Assembly (NCBI RefSeq): GCF_015291705.1
Contig: NZ_CP030050.1
Coordinates: 9,549,001 to 9,613,000, forward strand
Origin: Bradyrhizobium arachidis
Lineage (GTDB): Bacteria > Pseudomonadota > Alphaproteobacteria > Rhizobiales > Xanthobacteraceae
Direction: 5' to 3'
DNA: 64,000 bases
In this document: positions 52,334 through 61,017 of the stretch, in pieces
Layout of the letters: each line of letters starts with the position of its first letter
Position numbering within the stretch: position 1 is the first letter of the stretch
Notes under the pieces: model-generated
Database searches by the model: none
Told to the model about the DNA's origin: nothing
What the model saw: the letters and a program-made list of their open reading frames with translations, nothing else
Program-made: the position numbers and the translations under genes

Positions 52334-54020
52334 CCGGAACTCTCCTTTCCAGCTCCTCGATCATGCCGCGCGCGATTTCCCGCTCGCCCATGATGACGAC
52401 ATCCGCCCCCAGTCCCTTCAAATGATCGACCTCGGCATCCGCATGCGCCCGCGCTATGATGCGGATATCCGGATTGGCCGCCCGCGCCTGCTGCACGATC
52501 TGTCCCGCCTCGAACGCCTCGGGGATCGCAATCACCAGATGCCGCGCTCGTGACGGATTGGTGGCTCCGAGGATTTCCGGCTGCGCGGCGTTGCCCGTAA
52601 CCGTCTCGATGCCGCCCTGCTTCAGCTTCTCGAGCGCGCTCTCTCCGACCTCGGCGACGAGGAAAGGCAATCGCCGCTGCTTCAGGGCATCGCCGACCAG
52701 CGCGCCGACGCGGCCATAGCCGATCACGATCGTATGGTCGGTGAGATCGGTGGTGCGGATCGGCTCGGGCACGGCGGCCGCGGCTTGTGGCGTATCCCGC
52801 CTGGGATCGAGGCGCGGCGCGAGCCAGCTAGCGGCCGCGAACATCAACGGGTTGAACATGATGGAAAGGATCGCGCCGGCCATGATCAGGTCGCGGCCTT
52901 CACGCGGCAGGATCTGCGAGACGACGCCGAGCTCGGCCAGGATGAAGGAGAACTCGCCGATCTGCGACAGGCTCGCCGAGATCGTCAGGGCGGTTGCGGC
53001 CGGATGCCGGAATATGACCACGATCAGGAACGCGGCGAGCGATTTTCCGAGCATGATGATCGCGAGCGTCGCCAGCAGCGGCCAGGGCTCGCGGACCACG
53101 CTCATCGGATCGAACATCATGCCAACCGAGACGAAGAACAGCACGGCAAAGGCATCGCGCAGCGGCAGCGATTCCTGCGCGGCCCGCGCGCTGAGCGGCG
53201 ATTCCCGCAGCATCATGCCGGCGAAGAACGCGCCCAGCGCCAGCGAGACGTCGAACAGCTTGGTCGCCCCGAAGGCGATGCATAGCGCGATCGCGAGCAC
53301 GGCGAGGCGGAACAGTTCGCGCGAGCCGGTGTGCGCGATGTAATGCAGGATCCAGGGGATCACCCGGCGTCCCACCACCAGCATCAAGCCGATGAACACG
53401 ACGATCTTGAGGAGCGTCAGCATCACGATGCCGGCGAGCCCGAGGCCAGCCTGCGCGGCCAGCGGCTCGAACGCCGGCTTGCCGTCGGCGCCGCCCTGAA
53501 GGCTCGCGATCGCCGGAAACAGCACCAGCACGAGCACCATCGCGAGGTCTTCGACGATGAGCCAGCCGACGGCGATGCGGCCGCGGTCGGTCTCCATCAG
53601 GCGCCGCTCCTGCAGCGCGCGAAGCAGGACGACGGTGCTCGCGACCGACAGGGCGAGACCGAACACGAGACCGGCACTGACGCTCCAGCCCATCAGCAGC
53701 GACAGGCCAAGCCCCATTATTGTCGCGACCGCGATCTGCACCACGGCGCCGGGCACCGCGATGTTGCGGACGCTGAGCAGATCCTGCAGCGAGAAATGCA
53801 GGCCGACGCCGAACATCAGCAGGATGATACCGAGCTCCGAAAGCTCGGTCGCGAGCGCCTGGTCGGCGACGAAGCCGGGCGTGAACGGGCCTACCGCGAC
53901 ACCCGCAAGGAGATATCCGACCAGCGGCGGAATACGGAACCGCTGCGCGAGAGTTCCAAGTACGAAGGCTAATCCAAGCCCAACGACGATGGTGGCGATG
54001 AGAGGTGTGTCATGCGGCAT
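52284..54020 (-). CDS. KefB/YbaL-type cation:proton antiporter
   Basis: 578 aa. About twelve membrane segments of the CPA2 fold, from IATIVVGLGLAFVLGTLAQ through PLVGYLLAGVAVGPFTPGF, then a TrkA-N domain (HTIVIGYGRVGALVGDALKQ) that binds NAD(P)(H) and gates K+/H+ exchange. The order is that of YbaL/KefB proteins. The ATG at 54020 is the family start. The small gene at 52061 follows it with overlap. Confidence 0.92.
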   Translation of the reverse strand: MPHDTPLIATIVVGLGLAFVLGTLAQRFRIPPLVGYLLAGVAVGPFTPGFVADQALATELSELGIILLMFGVGLHFSLQDLLSVRNIAVPGAVVQIAVATIMGLGLSLLMGWSVSAGLVFGLALSVASTVVLLRALQERRLMETDRGRIAVGWLIVEDLAMVLVLVLFPAIASLQGGADGKPAFEPLAAQAGLGLAGIVMLTLLKIVVFIGLMLVVGRRVIPWILHYIAHTGSRELFRLAVLAIALCIAFGATKLFDVSLALGAFFAGMMLRESPLSARAAQESLPLRDAFAVLFFVSVGMMFDPMSVVREPWPLLATLAIIMLGKSLAAFLIVVIFRHPAATALTISASLSQIGEFSFILAELGVVSQILPREGRDLIMAGAILSIMFNPLMFAAASWLAPRLDPRRDTPQAAAAVPEPIRTTDLTDHTIVIGYGRVGALVGDALKQRRLPFLVAEVGESALEKLKQGGIETVTGNAAQPEILGATNPSRARHLVIAIPEAFEAGQIVQQARAANPDIRIIARAHADAEVDHLKGLGADVVIMGEREIARGMIEELERRVPDAAQQDSRALAAGSVV

Positions 54021-54104
54021 TTTTGCCTTTTGACACAGCAAGCACGTTGGCGCACCGTGACCTGTGCGCGCGGGTCAACGCGCGACGCTTGCCCCATCGG
54101 GCCG

Positions 54105-54437
54105 TCAGATCGACCAATAGTTCGGATGCTGGTACGGCCGCGAGCGGTCGCCCCAGTCGAATTCATCGCCATCGACTTCGCAGGGGCCGCTGCTCAATTG
54201 CTCCGACGTCAGATCGACCTGAAAGGCCTGACGTCCCGGATCATATTTCAGCGCGCTCCACTGCACGGGATAATGGTGATGCGTACCGAGCAGCCGGCCG
54301 GTCTTGATCACGGCGTAGGCGACCGTTCCACTTACCTTCTCGAGCATCAATCGTTCGATCGTGCCGAGCTTCGTGCCGTCGCAACCATAGACGGCGACGT
54401 GCTCGACGCGGTCACTGGGAACCATGGTGTGTTGCAT
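54105..54437 (-). CDS. PRC-barrel domain protein
   Basis: 110 aa, GGGAGC before the ATG. The PRC-barrel segment is VYGCDGTKLGTIERLMLEKVSGTVAYAVIKTGRLLG with YPVQWSALKYDPGRQAFQVDLT; cytoplasmic, no signal peptide. PRC barrels in this size class are adaptor proteins or stress proteins of unknown ligand. Confidence 0.85.
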   Translation of the reverse strand: MQHTMVPSDRVEHVAVYGCDGTKLGTIERLMLEKVSGTVAYAVIKTGRLLGTHHHYPVQWSALKYDPGRQAFQVDLTSEQLSSGPCEVDGDEFDWGDRSRPYQHPNYWSI

Positions 54438-54497
54438 GGCGTGCTCCCTGATCTTGCGTGGAACGCATTATAGCACAGGCGGCAGGGATTAGGTGGG

Positions 54498-55283
54498 CTA
54501 CAGCAATTGCGACCGCACCGCCTCCGCGCCTTCGCGCAGCAGCGGCAGGAAACGGTCGATCAATTCCTGCGCCGGCACGCGGTCGACATGGGCGCCCATG
54601 TTGATGGCGGCGACGATCACGCCGTCGTAGCGACGCACCGGCACCGAGATCGAGCGGAAATGCGGCTCGGCCTCGCGGTCGACCAGCGAATAGCCCTGCT
54701 CGTGATCGGCGGCGATGCGCGCCAGCAGCGCCTTGGTATCGGTCACCGTCTGCGGTGTCAGCGCTTCGCGCTTCATCGCCTTCAGGCGCGCGGCGAGATC
54801 GGCATCGTCGAGCTGGCCGAGCATGGCGCGGCCGACCGAGGTGCAGAAGGCCGGCAGGCGGTAGCCGATTTCGAGGCCGCCCGAGAACATCCGCGCCGGG
54901 CTGCTGCGCGCGATGAACACGACCTCGTCGCCATCGAGCACAGCGAGCGAGGAGATTTCGTTGGCCGCAGTCGCGACACGGTCGAGCACGGGCTGGAGCA
55001 CGGAGACGAGCTGGTTGGATCGCAAATAGGACGCCGCGAGCGTCAGCACATGCGGCGTCAGCGAGAACAGTTTTCCATCACCGGAGACGTAGCCGCCGCG
55101 CTGGAGCGTGAACAGCATGCGCCGTGCGGTCGCACGCGGCAGATCGGCGGCACGGGCGAGATCGCTCAGCGTCATCGGACCGGCCGTCATGCCGAAGCAC
55201 TGGAGCAGGCGCAGGCCGCGATCGAGGGCTTCGACGAAATCCGTCGCGCGCTCCTCGCTATCGCTTCGCTTAAGCTTGGGCAT
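54498..55283 (-). CDS. IclR-family transcriptional regulator
   Basis: 261 aa. Winged helix near residues 20-80 (LSDLARAADLPRATARRMLFTLQRGGYV) and the effector domain (SSLAVLDGDEVVFIARS, AFCTSVGRAMLGQLDDADL). Similar to PcaR/PobR-type regulators of aromatic catabolism. The ATG at 55283 is the family start. Its gene is divergent from the Rieske oxygenase gene across 128 bp, with an operator-like repeat between. Confidence 0.92.
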   Translation of the reverse strand: MPKLKRSDSEERATDFVEALDRGLRLLQCFGMTAGPMTLSDLARAADLPRATARRMLFTLQRGGYVSGDGKLFSLTPHVLTLAASYLRSNQLVSVLQPVLDRVATAANEISSLAVLDGDEVVFIARSSPARMFSGGLEIGYRLPAFCTSVGRAMLGQLDDADLAARLKAMKREALTPQTVTDTKALLARIAADHEQGYSLVDREAEPHFRSISVPVRRYDGVIVAAINMGAHVDRVPAQELIDRFLPLLREGAEAVRSQLL

Positions 55284-55345
55284 CGCCGGGACAATCCTGC
55301 AAAATAGTGCTTGCTGCTGATCCAAGGCATGTCATAATTCGCCCA

Positions 55346-55362
55346 TTCGTTCAATAGACGAA
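55346..55362. promoter_or_regulatory. IclR-type operator candidate
   Basis: TTCGTTCAATAGACGAA: TTCGT and ACGAA arms around a 7-base centre, resembling the 15-17 bp operators of IclR-type regulators. It lies 50 bp before the oxygenase gene. Confidence 0.45.
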
Positions 55363-55411
55363 CAAAACATCTCTCCAGAAAAGCGCTTTCCAGAAAAAGG
55401 ACGCGACCGCC

Positions 55412-56770
55412 ATGATGAGCCGGGAGCAGAACGACCTGATCACCCGCACCGGGCCGAAAGACCCATGCGGCAAGCTGATGCGGAGCTACTGGCAGCCGGC
55501 GGCGCTGGTCGACGAACTCGAGGGCGAGCGGCCGATCCGTCCGGTCAAACTGCTCGGCGAAAACCTGGTGCTGTTTCGCGACGAGACGGGACGTTACGGC
55601 CTGATCGACCGCCATTGCGCGCATCGCGGCGCCGACCTCGCTTTCGGGCGGCTGGAGCATGGCGGCCTGCGCTGCGCCTTCCATGGCTGGCTGTTCGATG
55701 CCACCGGCCAGTGCATCGAGACGCCGGCCGAGCCGAAGGACTCAAAGCTCTGCCAGAACATCCGCCAGCGCTCCTATCCTGTGGTGGAGAAGAGCGGCAT
55801 CCTCTGGGCCTATCTCGGCGAAGGCGAGCCGCCGGCATTTCCGGAGATCGACTGCTTCGTTGCACCTGACACGCACACCTTCGCGTTCAAGGGCCACATG
55901 GCCTGCAACTGGCTGCAGGCACTCGAGGTCGGCATCGATCCCGCGCACGCCTCCTATCTGCATCGTTTCTTCGAGGACGAAGACACCTCCACCGCTTACG
56001 GCAAGCAGTTCCGCGGCGCGTCCGCCGGCAGCGACCTGCCGATGACGAAGATCCTGCGCGAATACGATCGCCCGATCATCAATGTCGAGCACACCGAATA
56101 CGGCCTGCGCCTGATTGCGCTCCGCGAGATCGACGAGGAGCGCACCCATGTGCGCGTCACCAACCAGCTGTTCCCGCACGGCTTCGTCATCCCCATGAGC
56201 ACTGAGATGACGATCACGCAGTGGCACGCGCCGGTCGACGACGAGAACTGCTACTGGTACGCGATCTTCACGAGCTATTCGAACCCGGTCGACAAGCAGA
56301 AGATGCGCGACCAGCGGCTCGAGCTCTATGAGCTGCCCGACTACAAATCGCGTAAGAACAAGGCCAACGATTACGGCTTCGATCCGCATGAGCAGCAGAC
56401 CGCGACCTATACCGGCATGGGCACCGACATCAACGTCCACGATCAGTGGGCGGTGGAATCGATGGGCGCGATCCAGGACCGCACCAAGGAGCATCTCGGG
56501 CAATCCGACAAGGCGATCGTGCAATATCGCCGCCTGCTGCGGCAGGAGATCGAGAAGGTCTCAGGCGGCGAGAAGCCGATGCTGTTCCTGGACGAGGCCA
56601 ACGCGCGCAGCATCCAGGGCCCGGCGACCATGGATGGCATCGGCCCAACGCGCGGCTGGGAGACTTACTGGATGGAAGTCGACGTCAAGCGCCGCCGCGG
56701 CGCGCCGTGGACAGCGCCGGTGCCGAAGGAGATCGCTGACAACGTGCACCGGCTGACGGCGGCGGAGTGA
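55412..56770 (+). CDS. Rieske-type aromatic ring oxygenase, alpha subunit
   Basis: 452 aa. Rieske cluster ligands Cys69/His71 and Cys88/His91 (DRHCAHRGAD and LRCAFHGW), mononuclear iron triad region NWLQALEVGIDPAHASYLHRF (Asp176, His179, His184). It is like phthalate/vanillate-type monocomponent oxygenases (no beta subunit), which need an external reductase; none is encoded nearby. The likely start is 55412 or the second ATG three bases later. Divergent from the IclR regulator; followed, after a family A repeat, by a glutamine synthetase-like gene. Confidence 0.92.
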   Translation: MMSREQNDLITRTGPKDPCGKLMRSYWQPAALVDELEGERPIRPVKLLGENLVLFRDETGRYGLIDRHCAHRGADLAFGRLEHGGLRCAFHGWLFDATGQCIETPAEPKDSKLCQNIRQRSYPVVEKSGILWAYLGEGEPPAFPEIDCFVAPDTHTFAFKGHMACNWLQALEVGIDPAHASYLHRFFEDEDTSTAYGKQFRGASAGSDLPMTKILREYDRPIINVEHTEYGLRLIALREIDEERTHVRVTNQLFPHGFVIPMSTEMTITQWHAPVDDENCYWYAIFTSYSNPVDKQKMRDQRLELYELPDYKSRKNKANDYGFDPHEQQTATYTGMGTDINVHDQWAVESMGAIQDRTKEHLGQSDKAIVQYRRLLRQEIEKVSGGEKPMLFLDEANARSIQGPATMDGIGPTRGWETYWMEVDVKRRRGAPWTAPVPKEIADNVHRLTAAE

Positions 56771-56788
56771 CGACTTTGCCCGGCTCTC

Positions 56789-56880
56789 GTAGGGTGGGCA
56801 AAGGCGCAACGCGCCGTGCCCACGATTCTTCCGTTGCGACGATAGACGCGGTGGGCACGCTTCGCTTTGCCCACCCTACG
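56789..56880. repeat. Intergenic palindromic repeat, family A copy 4
   Basis: GTAGGGTGGGCAAAGGCG and the inverted CTTTGCCCACCCTACG, with inner GTGCCCACG/GTGGGCACG, almost identical to 3439-3526. It fills the gap between two same-strand genes. Confidence 0.9.
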
Positions 56881-56900
56881 GCAGTTGAGGGAGTGGTGAA

Positions 56901-58337
56901 GTGACTTTCGTCGTGCGTCATGGGCTGTGGTCGGATGAGCAGAAGGACGCAGCCCAGCGCATGCGTCGTCTCGTCGAGGAAAAGAACCTCGAGGTCATCC
57001 GCCTCGCCTTCCCCGACCAGCACGGCATCCTGCGCGGCAAGACCATCATCGCCACTGAAGCGATTGCCTCGCTGGAGAGCGGCTGCTCCATCACCACCAC
57101 CATGCTCGCCAAGGACACCTCGCACCGCACGGTGTTTCCGGTGTTCACGGCAGGCGGCGGCTTCGGCATGAAGGAGATGGAAGGCGCGGCGGACGTGCTG
57201 ATGGTCGCCGACCCCACCACGTTTCGCGTGCTGCCGTGGGCGCCGGCGACGGGCTGGGTGCTGTGCGACCTGTATTTTGGCGATGGCCGCCCGGTGCCGT
57301 TCGCGACGCGCAACCTTTACCGGCGCGTGCTCGATGAGCTCGGCGCGCGCGGCCACGATTTTGTCGCAGGCCTCGAGGTCGAATTCCACATCTTCAAGCT
57401 CGACGATCCGCATATGCGCGCGGAAGACGCCGGACAGCCGGGCACGCCGCCCTCGGTGAGCCTGCTCAGCCACGGCTATCAATATCTCACCGAGCAGCGG
57501 TTCGATCAGATGGAGCCGGTGCTGGAGATCTTGCGCCGCGACATCGTCGCGCTCGGGCTGCCCTTGCGCTCCGTCGAGGTCGAGTTCGGCCCCAGCCAGT
57601 GCGAGTTCACCTTCGCGCCGAGGAAGGGCCTGGAGCCCGCCGACAACATGGTGCTGTTTCGCAGCGCCGTGAAGCAGATTGCGCGTCGCCACGGCTACCA
57701 CGCTACCTTCATGTGCCGCCCAAAACTGCCGAACGTGTTCGCGAGCGGCTGGCACCTGCACCAGTCGATCGTCTCGCGCGCGACCGGCGAGAATCAGTTC
57801 ATGGCGAAGGACGGTGCGGAGCCGCTCAGCGCGTTCGGCAAGTCCTACCTCGCCGGCCTGCTCGACCACGCCCGCGCCTCGACCGTGTTCACGACGCCGA
57901 CCATCAACGGCTACAAGCGCTATCGCTCCTATTCGCTGGCGCCGGATCGCGCGATCTGGGGCCGCGACAATCGCGGCGTGATGATCCGCGTGCTCGGCGG
58001 CACCAATGATGCCGCCACGCGCCTGGAGAACCGCATCGGCGAGCCCGCCGCCAATCCCTATCTCTACATGGCCTCGCAGATTCTCTCGGGCCTCGACGGC
58101 GTCGACCGCAAGCTCGATCCCGGCCCCTCCGCTGATACGCCCTACGAAACCAAGGCGCCGCTGCTGCCGAAGTCGCTGCGCGATGCGGTCGGTGCGCTGA
58201 AGGACGATCCATTCTTCCGCGAGAAGCTCGGGGCCGAGTTCGTCGACTACTACACCCACATCAAGAACGCCGAGATCGACCGCTTCCTCGCAGAGGTGAC
58301 CGACTGGGAGCACCGCGAATATTTCGAGGTGTTTTGA
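56901..58337 (+). CDS. Glutamine synthetase-like ligase
   Basis: 478 aa. Glutamine synthetase fold: N-terminal part FPDQHGILRGKTI, acidic metal-binding motif GLEVEFHIF and VEVEFGPSQCEFTFAP, ATP/ammonia region NGYKRYRSYSLAPDRAIWGRDNR. It belongs to the GS-like group (PuuA/AtdA1/GlnT type) that joins glutamate to amines. Beside a Rieske oxygenase it recalls the aniline-type pair of a gamma-glutamyl ligase and dioxygenase; the actual amine is unknown. Its start follows GGAGTG. Confidence 0.88.
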   Translation: MTFVVRHGLWSDEQKDAAQRMRRLVEEKNLEVIRLAFPDQHGILRGKTIIATEAIASLESGCSITTTMLAKDTSHRTVFPVFTAGGGFGMKEMEGAADVLMVADPTTFRVLPWAPATGWVLCDLYFGDGRPVPFATRNLYRRVLDELGARGHDFVAGLEVEFHIFKLDDPHMRAEDAGQPGTPPSVSLLSHGYQYLTEQRFDQMEPVLEILRRDIVALGLPLRSVEVEFGPSQCEFTFAPRKGLEPADNMVLFRSAVKQIARRHGYHATFMCRPKLPNVFASGWHLHQSIVSRATGENQFMAKDGAEPLSAFGKSYLAGLLDHARASTVFTTPTINGYKRYRSYSLAPDRAIWGRDNRGVMIRVLGGTNDAATRLENRIGEPAANPYLYMASQILSGLDGVDRKLDPGPSADTPYETKAPLLPKSLRDAVGALKDDPFFREKLGAEFVDYYTHIKNAEIDRFLAEVTDWEHREYFEVF

Positions 58338-58346
58338 GGCGCCTCG

Positions 58347-59792
58347 TCAGGGCGCCTTCGGCTTCTGCCTGAGGTAGAAGTAAGTCGGCACGAGGCCGAG
58401 CGCGACGATCGCGACCATCACCCACCATCCGCGTTGGAACGCCACGAGGCGCTCCGGCAACGATGAAGGTGAGCCGATGATGGCGACGAAGATCGCAACC
58501 CCGATCGCGAGCGAGGCCTGACGGATCATGTTGATCACGCCCGAGCCCGTCGCAAACGACGAGGGCGGCAGGCCCGCGGCGCTGACGCCCATCAAGGTCG
58601 GGAACGTCAAGCCGACGCCGATGCCGGTTGGAATCATGCCCAGGATCACGAAGGCCGGATGCGGCTCGGGGCCGATCAGGCTCGCCCAGGCGACCAGACC
58701 GGCAGCGAACACCACGATGCCGGCCGTGACGACGGGCGCAGCGCCGAAGCGCGCGATCAATCGCCCGGCGAACAGCAGCGAGGTGATCGGCACCATCAGC
58801 GGCCCCGGCGCGATCGCAAGCCCGGTCTGCAACGCAGACCATCCCCACGCCGTCTGCTCCCACAGCGCGACCGACAGCAGCATGGCGCCGAAGGCAGCCG
58901 AGTACGGCGCCATCACCAGGGCCGCGCCAGTGAATTGGCGGATGCGAAACAGCGCCGGATCGACAAAGGGATTTTTCAGGCGAAGGCAACGCCAGGCAAA
59001 CAATGCGAGCAGGATGGCCGCGGCCGCAAAGCTGTAGCCGATGGCCGGTGCGCGCAGGCCCCAGTCGCTGACCTTGACGATGGCGAAGGTCAGCGCACCG
59101 ATGCCGCCGGTCACCAGCACCGCATCGAAGAATTTGGGACGAGGCGCGTCATGGCCCTCGATCTCCGGCAGCTTCCACCAGCCGATCACCATGGCGATAA
59201 GGCCGATCGGGACATTGACGAAGAAGATCCAGCGCCAGTTGACGGCGACGAGCACGCCGCCGACGACGGGCCCGAGCGCGGCGGCAAGGCCGCCGATCGC
59301 CGTCCAGGTCCGCACCGCACCGCCGCGCTTCTCCGGCGCAAACACCGCCAGCAGCAGACCGAGTGAGGTCGGCGTCATCAACGCGGCGCCCGCGGCCTGC
59401 ACAATGCGAAACGCGGTCAGCATCTCGACGTTGCTGGCGGCGGCGCAGGCGGCCGATGCCACCGTGAAGAGGCCGACGCCGAGCAGGAAGCTGAGATTTC
59501 TGCGATGACGCTCCGCCAGCCGACCGAAGAACACCAGCAGCGCAGCATAGGCGATGGCGTAGCCGTTCAGGACCCACGACATGTCGTCGAGGGAGGCACC
59601 CTTGAAATCCTGCCCGATGCTCGGGAGCGCGACGTTGACGATGAAGAGGTCGAGATTGGCAAGGCAGATGCCGACACAGACGATCGCCAGCACCGTGTTC
59701 GGCGATGTCGGCGGACGGGGAGGCTTGGGCCGCAGCGAGAGATCGTCAAGCGGCACGGCGCGAGCAAACGTCGCGCGTTCGATACTGTTCAT
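58347..59792 (-). CDS. MFS drug/metabolite transporter (DHA2, 14-segment type)
   Basis: 481 aa. Motif MSWVLNGYAIAYAALLVFFGRLAERHRRN and about fourteen membrane segments identify the EmrB/QacA (DHA2) group, proton-driven exporters of toxic compounds. It follows the MarR gene on the same strand after 15 bp, so the regulator and pump form one operon. Confidence 0.92.
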   Translation of the reverse strand: MNSIERATFARAVPLDDLSLRPKPPRPPTSPNTVLAIVCVGICLANLDLFIVNVALPSIGQDFKGASLDDMSWVLNGYAIAYAALLVFFGRLAERHRRNLSFLLGVGLFTVASAACAAASNVEMLTAFRIVQAAGAALMTPTSLGLLLAVFAPEKRGGAVRTWTAIGGLAAALGPVVGGVLVAVNWRWIFFVNVPIGLIAMVIGWWKLPEIEGHDAPRPKFFDAVLVTGGIGALTFAIVKVSDWGLRAPAIGYSFAAAAILLALFAWRCLRLKNPFVDPALFRIRQFTGAALVMAPYSAAFGAMLLSVALWEQTAWGWSALQTGLAIAPGPLMVPITSLLFAGRLIARFGAAPVVTAGIVVFAAGLVAWASLIGPEPHPAFVILGMIPTGIGVGLTFPTLMGVSAAGLPPSSFATGSGVINMIRQASLAIGVAIFVAIIGSPSSLPERLVAFQRGWWVMVAIVALGLVPTYFYLRQKPKAP

Positions 59793-59807
59793 GGATTATG
59801 CCTCTTC

Positions 59808-60272
59808 TTACCGGTCGGCGATCAGCGACTGATCGCCGGCGATACCGGCGAGCACGTTCCGCAGCTCGGCGGCAGCTCGCTTGCCAAACCCGTTTTCGAA
59901 TTTCTCCTGCGCCGCCAGCCAGAGCGGCCGCGCATCGGCAAGGCGCGAGCGCCCTGCCCGCGTTAGCTTCGCCAACCGGCTTCGGCGATCGGCCTCGTCA
60001 CGCTCGAGCGTAACCAGACCATCGCGCTGCAGCGGCCGCAGGTTCTGGCCGATGGTCGACTGGTCCATCACCAGCGCTTCCGCGAGGTCGCCGATCGAGG
60101 GGGGAGCATCGCCGCGCCGATGGATCTCGGTCAGAAGGGCATACTGCGTCGAACGAAGGCCCGAAGGCTCCAGCGCGGCATCGTAGAACAGCGTCATGTG
60201 GCGCGATGCCTTGCGGAGGGCCAAGCAATTGCAGCGGTTTCGTTCGACAACAGGCAGATCTTGCTCAGCCAT
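59808..60272 (-). CDS. MarR-family transcriptional regulator
   Basis: 154 aa. The helix-turn-helix SIGDLAEALVMDQSTIGQNLRPLQRDGLVTLERDEADRR with the preceding RSTQYALLTEIHRRGDAP is standard MarR. It is co-transcribed with the MFS pump gene and almost certainly represses the pump through the repeats at 60287-60326. A ribosome site (GAGGCGAG) precedes the ATG. Confidence 0.92.
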   Translation of the reverse strand: MAEQDLPVVERNRCNCLALRKASRHMTLFYDAALEPSGLRSTQYALLTEIHRRGDAPPSIGDLAEALVMDQSTIGQNLRPLQRDGLVTLERDEADRRSRLAKLTRAGRSRLADARPLWLAAQEKFENGFGKRAAAELRNVLAGIAGDQSLIADR

Positions 60273-60286
60273 CTCGCCTCCAATAG

Positions 60287-60326
60287 CGGGATATCCCGAT
60301 AAATTGGATGGATGGATATCCCGATA
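60287..60326. promoter_or_regulatory. MarR operator with two repeated sites
   Basis: CGGGATATCCCG (60287-60298) is a perfect palindrome; GGATATCCCGATA occurs twice, at 60289-60301 and 60314-60326, 25 bases apart. They lie 15-54 bases before the MarR gene. Confidence 0.65.
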
Positions 60327-60524
60327 TTATTCCGACGTCAACTGGGGCTGGGTTTTTCTGCACTTGGCGGTTCACGCCTCACGCCCCTGTGAGGCGACTT
60401 CGTCAAGCTTGTTCCGACGACATCACGTCGGTCGCGGACGAAGCCATTTTCCTCAAGCCGCGAAAACGGCCGGAAAGACAGGAGGGCTATTGGTAGCTTT
60501 GATGATCAACACTGGAGTTCGATC

Positions 60525-60611
60525 ATGTTCGGTCAATTGTTCAGCCTGATCTATCGCCTGTCCTGTCGGGCCACCCTGATCGAAATCGGGACGCACCGGC
60601 TGGCGCGGTAG
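60525..60611 (+). CDS. Possible 28-aa small protein
   Basis: A short frame, ATG at 60525 with CTGGAG upstream: MFGQLFSLIYRLSCRATLI, then EIGTHRLAR. Hydrophobic start and basic end could be a small membrane peptide. No conservation can be seen here. The remainder of 60327-60656 shows no convincing gene. Confidence 0.25.
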   Translation: MFGQLFSLIYRLSCRATLIEIGTHRLAR

Positions 60612-60656
60612 CAAAGCGATTTGGGTAAGACCGACTGTCCGATAACGGGGATTGCC

Positions 60657-61013
60657 ATGCGCAAGCTGATCCTGATCTTCGCAATGTCGGTGCTGGCAAG
60701 CCAAGCCTATGCGGGCGGATCGCGAAGTCTGAGCCTTGCCGCCACCAATGCGAGCCAGCAAGCGACCGAGCAGCCCGCGGCAACGGTCTCACCGCAGACC
60801 TCTCAGGCGCCATCGCAGCCGGCAAATGCCCAGACAGCGACCACCGCGCCAACGTCCGCTCTGGCGGCCACGACGTCACCGGCCGCAACGGGTCCAGCTG
60901 CACAATCACCGGCGGCGACAAGCACGACCGGAACAACCAAACCGAAGCGCCACCAGCCTTCCGTCGAAACCCGCGTGGTGCGTGAGTTGCACCGCCACGG
61001 GATCTATTGGTGA
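60657..61013 (+). CDS. Secreted Thr/Ala/Pro-rich protein
   Basis: 118 aa. A signal peptide (RKLILIFAMSVLASQAYA) precedes a low-complexity mature part rich in Thr, Ala, Gln and Pro, ending with a basic conserved-looking tail (VVRELHRHGIYW). It converges on the TonB receptor gene with a 4-bp gap. No family recognised. Confidence 0.65.
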   Translation: MRKLILIFAMSVLASQAYAGGSRSLSLAATNASQQATEQPAATVSPQTSQAPSQPANAQTATTAPTSALAATTSPAATGPAAQSPAATSTTGTTKPKRHQPSVETRVVRELHRHGIYW

Positions 61014-61017
61014 TCGC

